From contig NZDE01000005.1 in the NCBI GenBank assembly GCA_002690045.1, forward strand, positions 1 to 64,000: a stretch of DNA of 64,000 bases, given 5' to 3'. Below, one piece after another: positions 1 through 8,528 of this stretch; position 1 is the first letter of the stretch, and the number at the start of each line of letters is the position of its first letter. This DNA comes from Alphaproteobacteria bacterium. Lineage in GTDB: Bacteria; Pseudomonadota; Alphaproteobacteria; Micavibrionales; Micavibrionaceae. The notes beneath the pieces are model-generated. The model had not been told where the DNA came from. It made no database searches and saw only the letters and a list, made by a program, of their open reading frames with translations. The position numbers and the translations under genes are program-made.

Positions 1-71
1 CAAAGTTTAACACTATCAAACCAAATTGGATTTTAAGGTATAATGGCCCTGTCTTGCAATAGGGGCTTTCC

Positions 72-773
72 ATGATCTCTTTCTCTAGTCGTCACTACCC
101 TAAATTCATCATTCTACAATGCGTGCGTTGGTACGTTGCATATGCGCTAAGCTATCGCAACATTGAGGAGATGATGGCAGAGCGCGGCTTTGAGATTGAC
201 CACGCAACACTGAATCGCTGGGTGCTACATTACACCCCTCTTCTGGCGAAGAAAGCCCAGAAGTATAAGCGCCCTATTCACCGCAGCTGGCGTATGGATG
301 AAACCTATATCAAGATTAAAGGGAAATGGTATTACCTTTACCGTGCCGTTGATAAATATGGCGCTACGGTCGAGTTTATGGTTTCAAAGAGACGCAACAA
401 AGCAGCAGCTAGAGCGTTCTTCCGCAAGGCATTCCTTTCTAACCGAAGACCACTACGTATCAACATTGATAAGAGTGGCGCGAATATGGCAGCGTTAGAA
501 AGCTTTAATAAGCCAGGATGGCTGACAGGCAAGAAGCCGTTTCTTATTGGGCCGGTTAAGTATCTCAATAATGTTGTTGAACAGGATCACCGGCACATTA
601 AACGCATTACAAATCCGATGGGATGTTTCAGAAAGATGCATACCGCATCGCGGACGTTAGCGGGTATTAAACTCATGAATATGATTAAGAAGAAACAACT
701 GAAATTTACGAAGTATAGAGATCAAAACCTTTCGCCCGCAGAGCAGTTTTATCGCTTGGCGACGGTAAGATAA
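72..773 (+). CDS. IS6-family (IS26-like) DDE transposase
   Basis: This 233-residue protein has the normal IS6 transposase length (about 230-240). It catalyses replicative (cointegrate) transposition of its own element. The N-terminus carries the family's helix-turn-helix region (residues about 15-55, with the pattern VRWY...YRNIEEMMAERG). The catalytic triad is visible as D76 (MDETYIKIKGKWYYLYRAVD), D133 (NIDKSG) and E170 (VVEQDHRHIKR). The ATG sits inside the element about 80 bp from its left tip. The reading frame is intact, so the element may be active. Family identity is secure; the exact IS name cannot be given without a database search. Confidence 0.93.
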   Translation: MISFSSRHYPKFIILQCVRWYVAYALSYRNIEEMMAERGFEIDHATLNRWVLHYTPLLAKKAQKYKRPIHRSWRMDETYIKIKGKWYYLYRAVDKYGATVEFMVSKRRNKAAARAFFRKAFLSNRRPLRINIDKSGANMAALESFNKPGWLTGKKPFLIGPVKYLNNVVEQDHRHIKRITNPMGCFRKMHTASRTLAGIKLMNMIKKKQLKFTKYRDQNLSPAEQFYRLATVR

Positions 774-802
774 ATCGTGTTTAGAGGGTGTTTTCAAACT
801 TA

Positions 803-823
803 GTTAAACTTTGCGACACTACC
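803..823. repeat. right terminal inverted repeat of the IS6 element
   Basis: GTTAAACTTTGCGACACTACC. Its first 11 bases are the reverse complement of window bases 1-11, which mark the inner part of the left repeat. This defines the element end at 823. Confidence 0.8.
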
Positions 824-827
824 TTTT

Positions 828-1181
828 TTATTTTCCTTTATTAACACGTTCTAGAATACTCATATTCAGCTTAATCGCCTCGCTGAGCTTTTTTTGCAGT
901 GTGATAAGTTCTTGCGTGCGGCGCGGGTTTTGCGACAGTAGCTCTTCTTGCCGTGCCATAAATTCGCCCGCTGCCTGTTGATATAGCGCATTAATTTCCT
1001 GCTTATTACGCATAATTTCAAGAAGCTCAACATGCGCATTCATCGCAAGGCCGTTAGTTTCTGCCTCAAACACATCCAATGTCTGCTGCGTTAATTCTAT
1101 CATCGTCTCAATCGCTAAACGGCTTTTCTTTGGAAGAAGGCGCATTGGTGGCGCGGATTGTTGGGGCAATGCTGTCGTCAT
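828..1181 (-). CDS. FlgN-like flagellar export chaperone (putative)
   Basis: A 117-residue, almost entirely alpha-helical protein rich in E, L and Q. It begins with a short basic/proline stretch (to about residue 22), followed by two long amphipathic helices. Size, composition and position directly downstream of flgK and flgL fit the FlgN family, which keeps the hook-filament junction proteins FlgK and FlgL soluble and delivers them to the export gate. No diagnostic motif is visible, so this is a call from context and helix pattern. It starts 15 bp after the flgL stop and is probably the last gene of the flgDE...KL operon. The IS6 element ends 5 bp past its stop codon, so the coding region is intact but anything further downstream in the operon is separated by the insertion. 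Confidence 0.5.
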   Translation of the reverse strand: MTTALPQQSAPPMRLLPKKSRLAIETMIELTQQTLDVFEAETNGLAMNAHVELLEIMRNKQEINALYQQAAGEFMARQEELLSQNPRRTQELITLQKKLSEAIKLNMSILERVNKGK

Positions 1182-1196
1182 ATAAATCCTATTTTT

Positions 1197-2099
1197 TTAA
1201 ATATAATCAGCCAAATTGAGGCGGAGCAATGTCGAGGTTAATGAATAAGACGCCTCAAGCTGCGCCTGAATTTCTTGTAAACGCACGGTCACTTCAGCCA
1301 AATCAACCTCTTTAAGATCAGCCAAGCTGTTATCAATAAGGTTCAAATCATCCAAGTTACGATTGATACCATCATCAATTAGCTGCGAGTTAAGCGATAC
1401 ATTTGCCTGCAACTCTGCAAGATCATCTATCCCTGTTTCCAGAAGGCTAAACGCTTCTTCCAACGTCGCGCGGTCCGTTGGGTTGTTACGCACCAAGTCA
1501 TAGGCGCGGGCAATCATTTCAAAGGTCGCATTATCTGCCGTCACGCCGTAATCAACGGTATAACCATCCGATGTTTCAACAGATTGAACAAAACTATTAC
1601 CTTGATAATAATCTGTATCCGCAACAGACGGCGTCACAGCAGGTCCATAATCAGCATCCGAAAAATCAACCGGCGCAGTTTGTGTTGCAGAGCCCGCAAA
1701 AACATAACGCCCCGCCACTTGCGTATTCAACAAAGATTCCATCTGCGCCAAACCATTTTCAACAAAATGGAGCAAATCCTGCGTAGTGGTTGTCCCAGAC
1801 AAGGCCGCGTTTAACGTCGCCATAATTGGCTGCGCAGAATCCATGATCGTGCCAATTGTGTCATACACAACTTCAGAGCGCTCGAGCGCGATTTTAGAAT
1901 TCTCAGTCTGCTGTACAAGACGCTCATAATCAGATTCGAGCGACAAAATACGGTTTGTATCTTTTGCTACGCCAGAAAATGAATCTGACTTCACACCAGA
2001 TGATACTTGCTGCTGTCCTTTAGCGTAATCGCTTTGTAAGCGCAGATTGTTCTCAATCAGCTTACTAGTATTTGAATAACTTGATATACGGTCAACCAT
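1197..2099 (-). CDS. flgL: flagellar hook-associated protein FlgL (HAP3)
   Basis: 300 residues, typical for FlgL. The protein is the distal of two junction proteins between hook and filament. The N-terminal D0/D1 helix pattern shared with flagellin is visible (MVDRISSYSNTSKLIENN, then a QVSSG segment at about 31-35), and the C-terminus again forms the partner coiled coil (SLADLKEVDLAEVTVRLQEI through TLLRLNLADYI). The middle part is the variable domain. It lies 26 bp after flgK and 15 bp before the FlgN-like gene, in the same transcription direction. The ATG at 2097-2099 is preceded by an AAGGAAGG-type ribosome site. Secreted by the flagellar type III apparatus, with no signal peptide. Confidence 0.93.
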   Translation of the reverse strand: MVDRISSYSNTSKLIENNLRLQSDYAKGQQQVSSGVKSDSFSGVAKDTNRILSLESDYERLVQQTENSKIALERSEVVYDTIGTIMDSAQPIMATLNAALSGTTTTQDLLHFVENGLAQMESLLNTQVAGRYVFAGSATQTAPVDFSDADYGPAVTPSVADTDYYQGNSFVQSVETSDGYTVDYGVTADNATFEMIARAYDLVRNNPTDRATLEEAFSLLETGIDDLAELQANVSLNSQLIDDGINRNLDDLNLIDNSLADLKEVDLAEVTVRLQEIQAQLEASYSLTSTLLRLNLADYI

Positions 2100-2125
2100 G
2101 GTCGCCTTCCTTATCTACTTCCCTA

Positions 2126-3862
2126 TTATCTCACCGCATTGATTAATTCGTCAAACATTTGTTGAATGGTTGACATCATACGGGCGGATGCAGCGTATTT
2201 CGCTTCTAGGTCAATTAAATTCGTCATTTCCTCGTCAACATTGACGCCGGTTAGGTTTTGGAATGTTGTTTTCGTCTGCTCCAGAACCAATGTAGATGTT
2301 TCCGCCGCGTCCGCAGCATTACTTGCGCGAACAGCAATATTGGAAATTAACTTATCAATATATCTGTCTAATGTTTCGCTCTGTGCGGAGAAATTACCCG
2401 CCGCATTAAAACTAAGTGTGCTTGATAGCGCTTCGTTCAATTCTTTAGAAAGCGACCCGTCACCTGGCGAAATACCAACATCCCCCACGATAAGCGCAGG
2501 GTCACTTGATAGCCGCGACGTTGCTAAATGCGTTGCATTTGCAAGCAAATAACTGCTCACGGTAATATCTTCCGCGCCATCACCATCAAACATGCCATTA
2601 AGGCCAAAAGCCATAGAAAAGCTTTCACCGCCGATATCACTGTCTAACTGGTTGAGCGATATACCCTGCGTTGCCACGTTAGATACTAAATTCAAACGCC
2701 CATCAACATCTAAGCTCGCCGTAATATCGCCGCCAAACGCCACATTAATCGCGTTAATCATGTCGTTAACCGTTGCGTAAGCCGTCAGGTCAAAATCTGT
2801 GAAGCTTTGCACTGTGCCTGTTGTATCCGTCATGGCAATACGCACAAAGCCTGTACCACCTAACGGATCCGCCGCTGCAAAGCCAATTTCATCACCAACA
2901 ATCTCCGTGCGTGCACTATATGGCGCGCCTTCATTGAGCAAAGCATTCATGGTATCCATTAACGCCGTGGCAAATTCATCGAGCTTTTCTTGTTCTTCAA
3001 CCAAATAGCTATCACGAACGTCAATCAGCCCAGCAAGTTCACCTCCCTTAATGAGGGTCGTTATATCCGTGCCGTTCAAATCAATTGGTGAAAAACCAGC
3101 AGGGTAAAGCGTACTGCCCGCCACATTTGATGCGGCAGTGTAGTCAAGCTGATGCACAGCTGAATCCAATAATGGGCGGCCACCAGAATAAATATTCACC
3201 TGATTGTTATTATCAACGAAGTAATTAATGTCCATATTCTCGGCTAGCTTTTCAAGCTCTGTACGGCGCTGATCTTCCAACTCCGCCACACTGCGCCCTG
3301 TTGAACCCGTTAGTGTAATTTGCACATTAATTTCATCAAGGCGCTGCAAAGATGCATTTATCTCATCGACAATATTGCCGATTTCTTGGTCAGCGCGGGC
3401 GCGTAAATCTTGGATGTTATCCGATAGGCTTGTTAGCTCATAAGCAACGCGCTCAGCTTCATTCACAACCTGCACCTTCAAGGAATCATCTTCTGGCGTC
3501 ACAGACAAACCATCAAGCGCTGCCGCTATGCCGTCTATCGCTGAACTAATTGTTGATTGGCTGCTAATTTTGCCTAGATTATTGGCATATTCTTCCAAAT
3601 AGGTTGCAACGGTGGTGTGCTTGCCAGCATCTGATGTATCTTCGATCATTGCCTTTTGCAGATACGGGTCAGAAAATGCCGCGTCAATTGTACCGCCTGA
3701 AGGAATTGTTGAGAAATCGGTTGTGCTATATTCACTATTATAAACTTTGCGCGTATACCCTGCTTTATCGGCATTGGTCACGTTCTGCGACGTTACGTTC
3801 AAACGCGCTTCCGTGTCTTTCAGCCCTGCAAAGGTATTATTTAACGCGCCAATTAATGACAT
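2126..3862 (-). CDS. flgK: flagellar hook-associated protein FlgK (HAP1)
   Basis: 578 residues. It forms the first ring of the hook-filament junction. The N-terminal rod/hook/HAP signature is present (MSLIGALNNTFAGLKDTEAR, then NVTNADKAGYTRK), and so is the C-terminal FlgE/FlgK-type helix ending EAKYAASARMMSTIQQMFDE. A coiled-coil segment lies at about residues 140-225. Its first 10 bases overlap the end of the small gene upstream, which suggests translational coupling. It is followed by flgL after 26 bp. Size is a little below large FlgK proteins but within the family range. Confidence 0.94.
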   Translation of the reverse strand: MSLIGALNNTFAGLKDTEARLNVTSQNVTNADKAGYTRKVYNSEYSTTDFSTIPSGGTIDAAFSDPYLQKAMIEDTSDAGKHTTVATYLEEYANNLGKISSQSTISSAIDGIAAALDGLSVTPEDDSLKVQVVNEAERVAYELTSLSDNIQDLRARADQEIGNIVDEINASLQRLDEINVQITLTGSTGRSVAELEDQRRTELEKLAENMDINYFVDNNNQVNIYSGGRPLLDSAVHQLDYTAASNVAGSTLYPAGFSPIDLNGTDITTLIKGGELAGLIDVRDSYLVEEQEKLDEFATALMDTMNALLNEGAPYSARTEIVGDEIGFAAADPLGGTGFVRIAMTDTTGTVQSFTDFDLTAYATVNDMINAINVAFGGDITASLDVDGRLNLVSNVATQGISLNQLDSDIGGESFSMAFGLNGMFDGDGAEDITVSSYLLANATHLATSRLSSDPALIVGDVGISPGDGSLSKELNEALSSTLSFNAAGNFSAQSETLDRYIDKLISNIAVRASNAADAAETSTLVLEQTKTTFQNLTGVNVDEEMTNLIDLEAKYAASARMMSTIQQMFDELINAVR

Positions 3863-4242
3863 TGCACTGTGGCCTCCAAGCCTAAACCTTCTTTACGGCA
3901 TAGCTGCATATAATTATGAAGATGCAGCGATGCATTAACTTTAATTTTACATTCCAAACGCTCAACGCGATCATAGAGATAGCTTAAAAGCGCGGTATCA
4001 AAACATTTTTCGCATTCAAACAAGCCGCAGATATGGTTTACTTTCTTTTCAAATTCTGCAAGCAAACGGATCTTGCCTTGCCATGCCTGAGGATGAGATG
4101 CAAACATCGTGCCAAACAAGACTTCATTCTCACGCTCAGTTAGCGTATAGAGCTTAAAACACATGTCTTCAAAGGCGCTAAGCTCAGTTTTTAAATGGTT
4201 TGATATCGAGCTCTCGGCAATGATGTCTTGAAAATTTTCCAT
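3853..4242 (-). CDS. unknown protein in flagellar operon, 129 aa
   Basis: I do not recognise the family. The protein is helical and carries seven cysteines, including a CGLFECEKC cluster near residue 70. It has no signal peptide or membrane segment, so it should be cytoplasmic. Its start overlaps the stop of the previous gene by one base (TAATG), and its own end overlaps the flgK start by 10 bp, so it is almost certainly co-translated with both. Its place between flgE and flgK suggests a chaperone or regulator for late hook/HAP secretion, but that is inference from position only. Confidence 0.6.
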   Translation of the reverse strand: MENFQDIIAESSISNHLKTELSAFEDMCFKLYTLTERENEVLFGTMFASHPQAWQGKIRLLAEFEKKVNHICGLFECEKCFDTALLSYLYDRVERLECKIKVNASLHLHNYMQLCRKEGLGLEATVQCH

Positions 4243-4547
4243 TATCTTCGTCCTTTATTACCGGCTCCAGCTGACTGCAGATAGGCTAAACATGCATTTT
4301 CGCGTTTGTTAGATAGGAGCATTTTGCCCTTCTGTTCTTTCATCTGCTCGTTCACCTGTACAATTTGGCTTTCTAAAACAGCGTAAATATTGCGTAATAC
4401 ATCTTGGACTTCTGCACTCATATTATCATTTCCAAGGTTCATCACTTCTCTCTGGATAGTTGCCAGATCCCTCTCAAGGCCTTCTGCCTTTAAAATATCT
4501 TCAGGGGTGGCATCTTTATATTTATCCATGAAAGAAGTGATGTTCAT
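4242..4547 (-). CDS. unknown helical protein in flagellar operon, 101 aa
   Basis: No family recognised. The protein is charged and predicted helical throughout, with a possible coiled coil at about residues 20-80 and a basic C-terminal tail (NKGRR). It lies 42 bp after flgE and shares a TAATG junction with the next small gene, so it belongs to the flgD-flgE-flgK-flgL operon. Small helical proteins in this position are often export chaperones of the FlgN/FliT type. The sequence alone does not settle this. Confidence 0.55.
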   Translation of the reverse strand: MNITSFMDKYKDATPEDILKAEGLERDLATIQREVMNLGNDNMSAEVQDVLRNIYAVLESQIVQVNEQMKEQKGKMLLSNKRENACLAYLQSAGAGNKGRR

Positions 4548-4589
4548 TTAACCTTGCCTTTATTTAGTTAGGGTTATCTACCTTCGCGA

Positions 4590-5987
4590 TTATCGTACCG
4601 CACCGATTAATGTATCAAACATTTCATCAACCGTGCTGAGGATCTGCGCTGCAGAAGAATAAGCCTGCTGTGCGATAATCATTTTGTTGAATTCGTCTGA
4701 TGTATCAACCGTCGACAATTCGATAGATGTTGCTTCGATTGCACCGGCGTTACCTTCATTCGGTAGACGCAAGTTCAGTTCACCCGCATTTTCGTTTTCG
4801 TCATAGATTGTCCCTTTAACATTCGTCAAACCTTCTGGGTTTGGAAATGTCGCGATTGGGATTTGAAAAATCGGGCGACGCACACCGTTATCAAACAATG
4901 CTGTAACAATGCCTTCCCCATCAATTTCCACACCACTTAACTGACCAAAACGTACACCATCTTGTTCAATGGTTGAAATTTCGATGTCTGGCGTATCTGT
5001 GTTCGACGCGAATTGTGTAAGACCATCAAACAAAGCTGATGTACCAAAGTTCATTTCATACGTAATGTCATCAGCGCCTGTTGTTAGGTTGCGCACATTA
5101 ATATTAAATGGCTCTGCTGGGGAAGCTGCAGTACCGCCTGTACCATCAAAAACATTACCAACATTATCCCAGTTACCTGTAGTTATCTCATTAACTGACC
5201 CATCACCATTAAAAGTAATCAGCAAAGAATTCTGAATAGTCGCATCAGTGTCATCCAAATCGATATCGCCGGTTGCACCACTGCCTGCACCAAGGCTTGT
5301 CTGATACGGGTCAGAGAACTCAACGACCCATTCATTCACGCCAGTTTTACGCCAGGTTTGCTCAACTGTATGTGACAAACCAAGCTCATCAAACAATTCG
5401 TGCGCAGTGATATATTCTGGACCTGCTGGGAAAGCATATAGAGAGCTATCCGCCGGAAGGTTCATTTCCATGGACACTTGTTCTGTTGAACCCGCTGTAC
5501 CAGAAATCGCGTTCAAATCAACTGGCTCAAGTGAGTTAAGGTCACTATTATTGGCCGCTGTTACGTTACCGTTTTCATCGGTACGCTGACCAAGAAGAAT
5601 TGACCCTTCATTATTAATCAACAGACCATCTTCGTTCGTTTTGAACGCGCCGTTTCGTGTATATGTGTAACCAGATGGCTGGTTGTTCGGGTCTTGGGTC
5701 ACAACAAAGAAACCATTACCGTTAATCGCCACGTTTGTCGATACGCCTGTGTTTTGCACAAGGCCTTGTTCGGTCATGTTCTGGTTTGTTGAGAATGTCA
5801 CACCACCGCCAAGCGCGTTGATAGATGATGAAGATGTTGACCCTGTCACAAGTGACTGGAAACTTACTTCACGTTTCTTATAAGCCGTTGTGCTGGCATT
5901 CGCAATATTCTCGGATACCGCGGCGATTGCTGCGCCCTGACCTTGTAGGCCCGATACCGATGCATTAAGTGCACTACCTAAACTCAT
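4590..5987 (-). CDS. flgE: flagellar hook protein FlgE
   Basis: 465 residues. This is the structural subunit of the flagellar hook, exported by the flagellar secretion apparatus. The N-terminal rod/hook motif (MSLGSALNASVSGLQGQGAA with NIANASTTAYKKREVSFQSL) and the C-terminal flagellar basal-body/hook motif (DEFNKMIIAQQAYSSAAQIL) are both clear. The central region contains the hook-specific domain, including NGNGFFVVTQDP near residues 88-99, typical of the FlgE/F/G family. It follows flgD by 56 bp, the usual order because FlgD is the scaffold on which FlgE polymerises. An AGGAGAAAA ribosome site precedes the ATG. Confidence 0.95.
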   Translation of the reverse strand: MSLGSALNASVSGLQGQGAAIAAVSENIANASTTAYKKREVSFQSLVTGSTSSSSINALGGGVTFSTNQNMTEQGLVQNTGVSTNVAINGNGFFVVTQDPNNQPSGYTYTRNGAFKTNEDGLLINNEGSILLGQRTDENGNVTAANNSDLNSLEPVDLNAISGTAGSTEQVSMEMNLPADSSLYAFPAGPEYITAHELFDELGLSHTVEQTWRKTGVNEWVVEFSDPYQTSLGAGSGATGDIDLDDTDATIQNSLLITFNGDGSVNEITTGNWDNVGNVFDGTGGTAASPAEPFNINVRNLTTGADDITYEMNFGTSALFDGLTQFASNTDTPDIEISTIEQDGVRFGQLSGVEIDGEGIVTALFDNGVRRPIFQIPIATFPNPEGLTNVKGTIYDENENAGELNLRLPNEGNAGAIEATSIELSTVDTSDEFNKMIIAQQAYSSAAQILSTVDEMFDTLIGAVR

Positions 5988-6043
5988 GATTTTTCTCCTT
6001 TATATACTATAAACTGTATTGTTTCGTGTGTTAATAAATGACC

Positions 6044-6760
6044 TTACTGTGCAGACGCATCTGCCACGGTTTCAGCCGCATAGTCTTTTTGAACTTTCAA
6101 AATATCGGACGAGCGGAATGAAATTTCACCGGCTGTCAAATATGTCTCTTGCGTATCACTCCACACGCCATCAACCGTGACATGGGATGTAATTTCTGTT
6201 GTTACGTCTTTGTCTTCGTTCTTAGCAATCACGTTCAATGTTAATTGTGTGCCCGCATCCAAACCAAGCTCTACTGCATCAATGCTATAATCATGAACCC
6301 CCAGAAGCGTTGAGCCATCTTCTGTCTTCACGATATTGCCTTGCGAGTCTGTGACCGTTAGTACAACCTCATCTGATTCACCTTGAACTTCGTAAGTCCA
6401 TGCCGCTTCACCATCCTGTACAACACTAACATTTGTGTTAATTTCAACATCTTGCCCAATAAAGGCAAAGGATGATGATGTTGCACTGTCAGCAAGCAAT
6501 GAATTTGTTACGGTCAATTTCTCGTTAGTAGAAATCTGTTGTTCCAATTGTGAATAGCGTGTTAGTTGCGCTGTCCATTCATCTGTATCCATCGGGTCAA
6601 GCGGGTTTTGGTTACTTAGCTGCGTTAATAATAGCTCCAGAAAGTCAACTTTCTGCTGTTCTGCATCTGCAGCCGCCTGTTCCGCTGCCGTTGTATCCGA
6701 ATTATCAATGGCTGTACCTTGAATAACGGTTTGATTATTTAATACGGATGTAACGTTCAT
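6044..6760 (-). CDS. flgD: flagellar hook assembly (capping) protein FlgD
   Basis: 238 residues, normal for FlgD. The protein caps the growing hook and drives FlgE addition. The conserved N-terminal block is present (FLELLLTQLSNQNPLDPMDT, then a YSQLEQQ segment at about 70-80), followed by an Ig/FlgD-like beta domain to about residue 215. It is the first gene of the minus-strand flagellar operon. TTAGGAGC lies just before the ATG. Transcription must start in the divergent control region at 6761-7219. Confidence 0.93.
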   Translation of the reverse strand: MNVTSVLNNQTVIQGTAIDNSDTTAAEQAAADAEQQKVDFLELLLTQLSNQNPLDPMDTDEWTAQLTRYSQLEQQISTNEKLTVTNSLLADSATSSSFAFIGQDVEINTNVSVVQDGEAAWTYEVQGESDEVVLTVTDSQGNIVKTEDGSTLLGVHDYSIDAVELGLDAGTQLTLNVIAKNEDKDVTTEITSHVTVDGVWSDTQETYLTAGEISFRSSDILKVQKDYAAETVADASAQ

Positions 6761-7219
6761 TGTTTTAAGCTCCTAATTTTTGTCCCTTGCAAACTATGGC
6801 GTTTGTGGGCCTTTGTTCTTACCACGTTGCGAACGTCAAAAATGGGGCGCAATTTTTTTATTTTTTTTCAAATATCTAAGAAAAAGCTATAAACACACTT
6901 TATATATATAGGCACGCTACAGCGCCCTAAAACCGCCCAAACGCCCCACCCCAAAAAATTTATTTTTGTTAAAGATTTGTTATCAAAGAATCGGTATAGT
7001 GAAGTATGTACGCGTGGATTAGCGTGCGTTTGAGCGTAAGGTGATAAGTTTTAATTATTTAAAAACAATGCCTTATAAAAAAATTGAAAAAAATTCATTT
7101 TTTTGCGCCCAATAATTACGCTATGATACGTATAAAGGATGTGACGCGGTAAAACGCTGATCAATTTGGCAGGAAGCCAAATTCCATTAACCAGGTAACA
7201 TAATAGAAGGAGATCTACT
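6761..7219. promoter_or_regulatory. divergent control region between flgD operon and flagellin gene
   Basis: 459 bp without a credible gene, strongly AT-rich with T- and A-runs and a TATATATATA tract at 6901-6910. A 13-bp dyad ACGTT-GCG-AACGT lies at 6824-6836, 64 bp upstream of flgD, and could be an operator. I searched both strands for the sigma-54 pattern (TGGCAC-N5-TTGC) used by flagellar genes of Caulobacter and for the sigma-28 pattern, and found no convincing match. On the flagellin side a TATGAT hexamer at 7122-7127 with only a T-run at the -35 position is the best guess, which would give a leader of about 85 bases. Confidence 0.45.
7163..7183 (+). promoter_or_regulatory. hairpin with AGGAA loop in the flagellin mRNA leader
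   Basis: A perfect 8-bp stem AATTTGGC/GCCAAATT encloses the 5-base loop AGGAA. It ends 36 bases before the flagellin ATG. The Shine-Dalgarno AAGGAGA at 7207-7213 supplies a second GGA. A GGA in a hairpin loop plus a second GGA at the ribosome site is the layout bound by CsrA-type translational regulators, for example on the hag leader of Bacillus. FlbT is the known flagellin-leader regulator in some alphaproteobacteria. The structure is seen; the binding partner is inferred. Confidence 0.5.
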
Positions 7220-8500
7220 ATGCCTGTTATTTCAACCAATACGGCCGCTAACTCGGCCCTACTAAACCTTAACAAAAACGCATCTATGCAAGAAAAATTC
7301 TTGAACCAACTATCTTCTGGTTCACGTATTAACTCGTCATCTGATGACGCTGCTGGTCTTGCGGTATCTGGTCAGCTACAAGCCGACATTACCACATTGA
7401 CACAGTCAGCACGTAACGCGCAGCAAGCTGAATCTCTTTTGCAAACAGCTGATGGCGCACTTGCACGTCAGTCTGACATCTTGCAACGTATGAAATCACT
7501 AGCAACACAGTATAACTCGGGTACAGTGGATGCAACATCACGTTCATTCATCAACGCGGAATATACGGAGCTTGTTGAACAGCTTGACCTTATCTCAACT
7601 TCATCTGAGTTTAACGGACAGAATTTGATTGATGGCTCATATAACCAAAGCTTCGTTGTTGGTATTTCTGCATCAGACTCGATTGATGTTGATTTGACTG
7701 GTATCAATACATCATCAACAGGTCTAGGGCTAAGTTCTGCTCTTTCTGTATCTAACACATCTATTCTGTCTGTAGATTTGAACACTACTAGCGGAACTGC
7801 GACAGGTACAGATACTCTGCAGAACCTAGTTTCAGGTGCAACATTTGGTGCAGGCGCTGTTCTAACGTTCACTTATGACGCCGATAACGATGCTACAGCA
7901 GGTAACGCTGCTGGTGGTTTCAACTTCACGTTTACTGAAGGCGCGGACGGCTCAACCGTAACAGATCTTGTTAACTTTATTAACGCTCAAACAGACGTTA
8001 ATGGTAACCAAGTTCTTCAAGCTGATTTTGTTGACGGCACATTGACGATTCAAGGTACTAACCTTGATCCAGATGGTGACGGAACATTAGCTACTGCGGT
8101 TAACTTAGCACTTTCTAACACAGCTGGTACATCTATTGATGGTACAGACGGTGAAGGCAATGCTCTTACGATTGCAGCCAACGCCAACTCCGACCTATAT
8201 ACAGCTGGCGTGTCTGCAAGTGCTATCAACGATGACTTAAACATCATCGATGCTGCGATTACATCTGTTGCCAATGCACGTTCAGAAGTCGGTGCGTTTA
8301 CATCTGCATTCCAATTCCAGAATGCAAACATTAATACGCAAATCGAGAACTTGACCGCAGCGCAGTCAACAATTGTTGACGTCGATATTGCTGAAGCACA
8401 AACAAACTTCACAAACGCACAGGTCTTGACAGAAGCTGCGACTGCGGCGCTTGCACAAGCGAACCAGATCACAACATCGCTTCTTTCACTTCTACGATAA
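7220..8500 (+). CDS. fliC: flagellin
   Basis: 426 residues. This is the filament subunit. The conserved N-terminal D0/D1 helices (NQLSSGSRINSSSDDAAGLA with AQQAESLLQTADGALARQSD) and C-terminal D1/D0 helices (VDVDIAEAQTNF ... ANQITTSLLSLL) are complete. The middle (about 170-330) is a variable beta-rich domain high in T, N, G and D. It is exported through the flagellar apparatus without a signal peptide. A strong AAGGAGA ribosome site lies 6 bases upstream, and a hairpin leader precedes it. It is followed by a multi-hairpin terminator region, then fliD and fliS. Only one flagellin gene is in the window. Confidence 0.96.
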   Translation: MPVISTNTAANSALLNLNKNASMQEKFLNQLSSGSRINSSSDDAAGLAVSGQLQADITTLTQSARNAQQAESLLQTADGALARQSDILQRMKSLATQYNSGTVDATSRSFINAEYTELVEQLDLISTSSEFNGQNLIDGSYNQSFVVGISASDSIDVDLTGINTSSTGLGLSSALSVSNTSILSVDLNTTSGTATGTDTLQNLVSGATFGAGAVLTFTYDADNDATAGNAAGGFNFTFTEGADGSTVTDLVNFINAQTDVNGNQVLQADFVDGTLTIQGTNLDPDGDGTLATAVNLALSNTAGTSIDGTDGEGNALTIAANANSDLYTAGVSASAINDDLNIIDAAITSVANARSEVGAFTSAFQFQNANINTQIENLTAAQSTIVDVDIAEAQTNFTNAQVLTEAATAALAQANQITTSLLSLLR

Positions 8501-8528
8501 GCGTAGGTTGAATATTTATACGAGGGCC

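Larger units (their letters stand above)
1..823 (+). mobile_element. IS6-family insertion sequence, left end cut by window edge
   Basis: One transposase gene fills the element. The right terminal inverted repeat is 803-823, and the first 11 bases of the window (caaagtttaac) are the exact reverse complement of its inner half, so about 10 bases of the left repeat lie outside the window and the full element is about 833 bp, normal for IS6. The stop codon of the neighbouring flagellar gene begins only 5 bp beyond the right end. The expected 8-bp target duplication would be 824-831 (TTTTTTAT), but the other copy is out of view. Confidence 0.88.

Noticed and set aside
6761-7219. Sigma-54 (TGGCAC-N5-TTGC), sigma-28 or CtrA sites for the flagellar genes
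   Set aside because: Searched on both strands; only partial matches (e.g. TTGCAAACTATGG near 6787, TTAA-N4-TTAA near 7052) that do not meet spacing.
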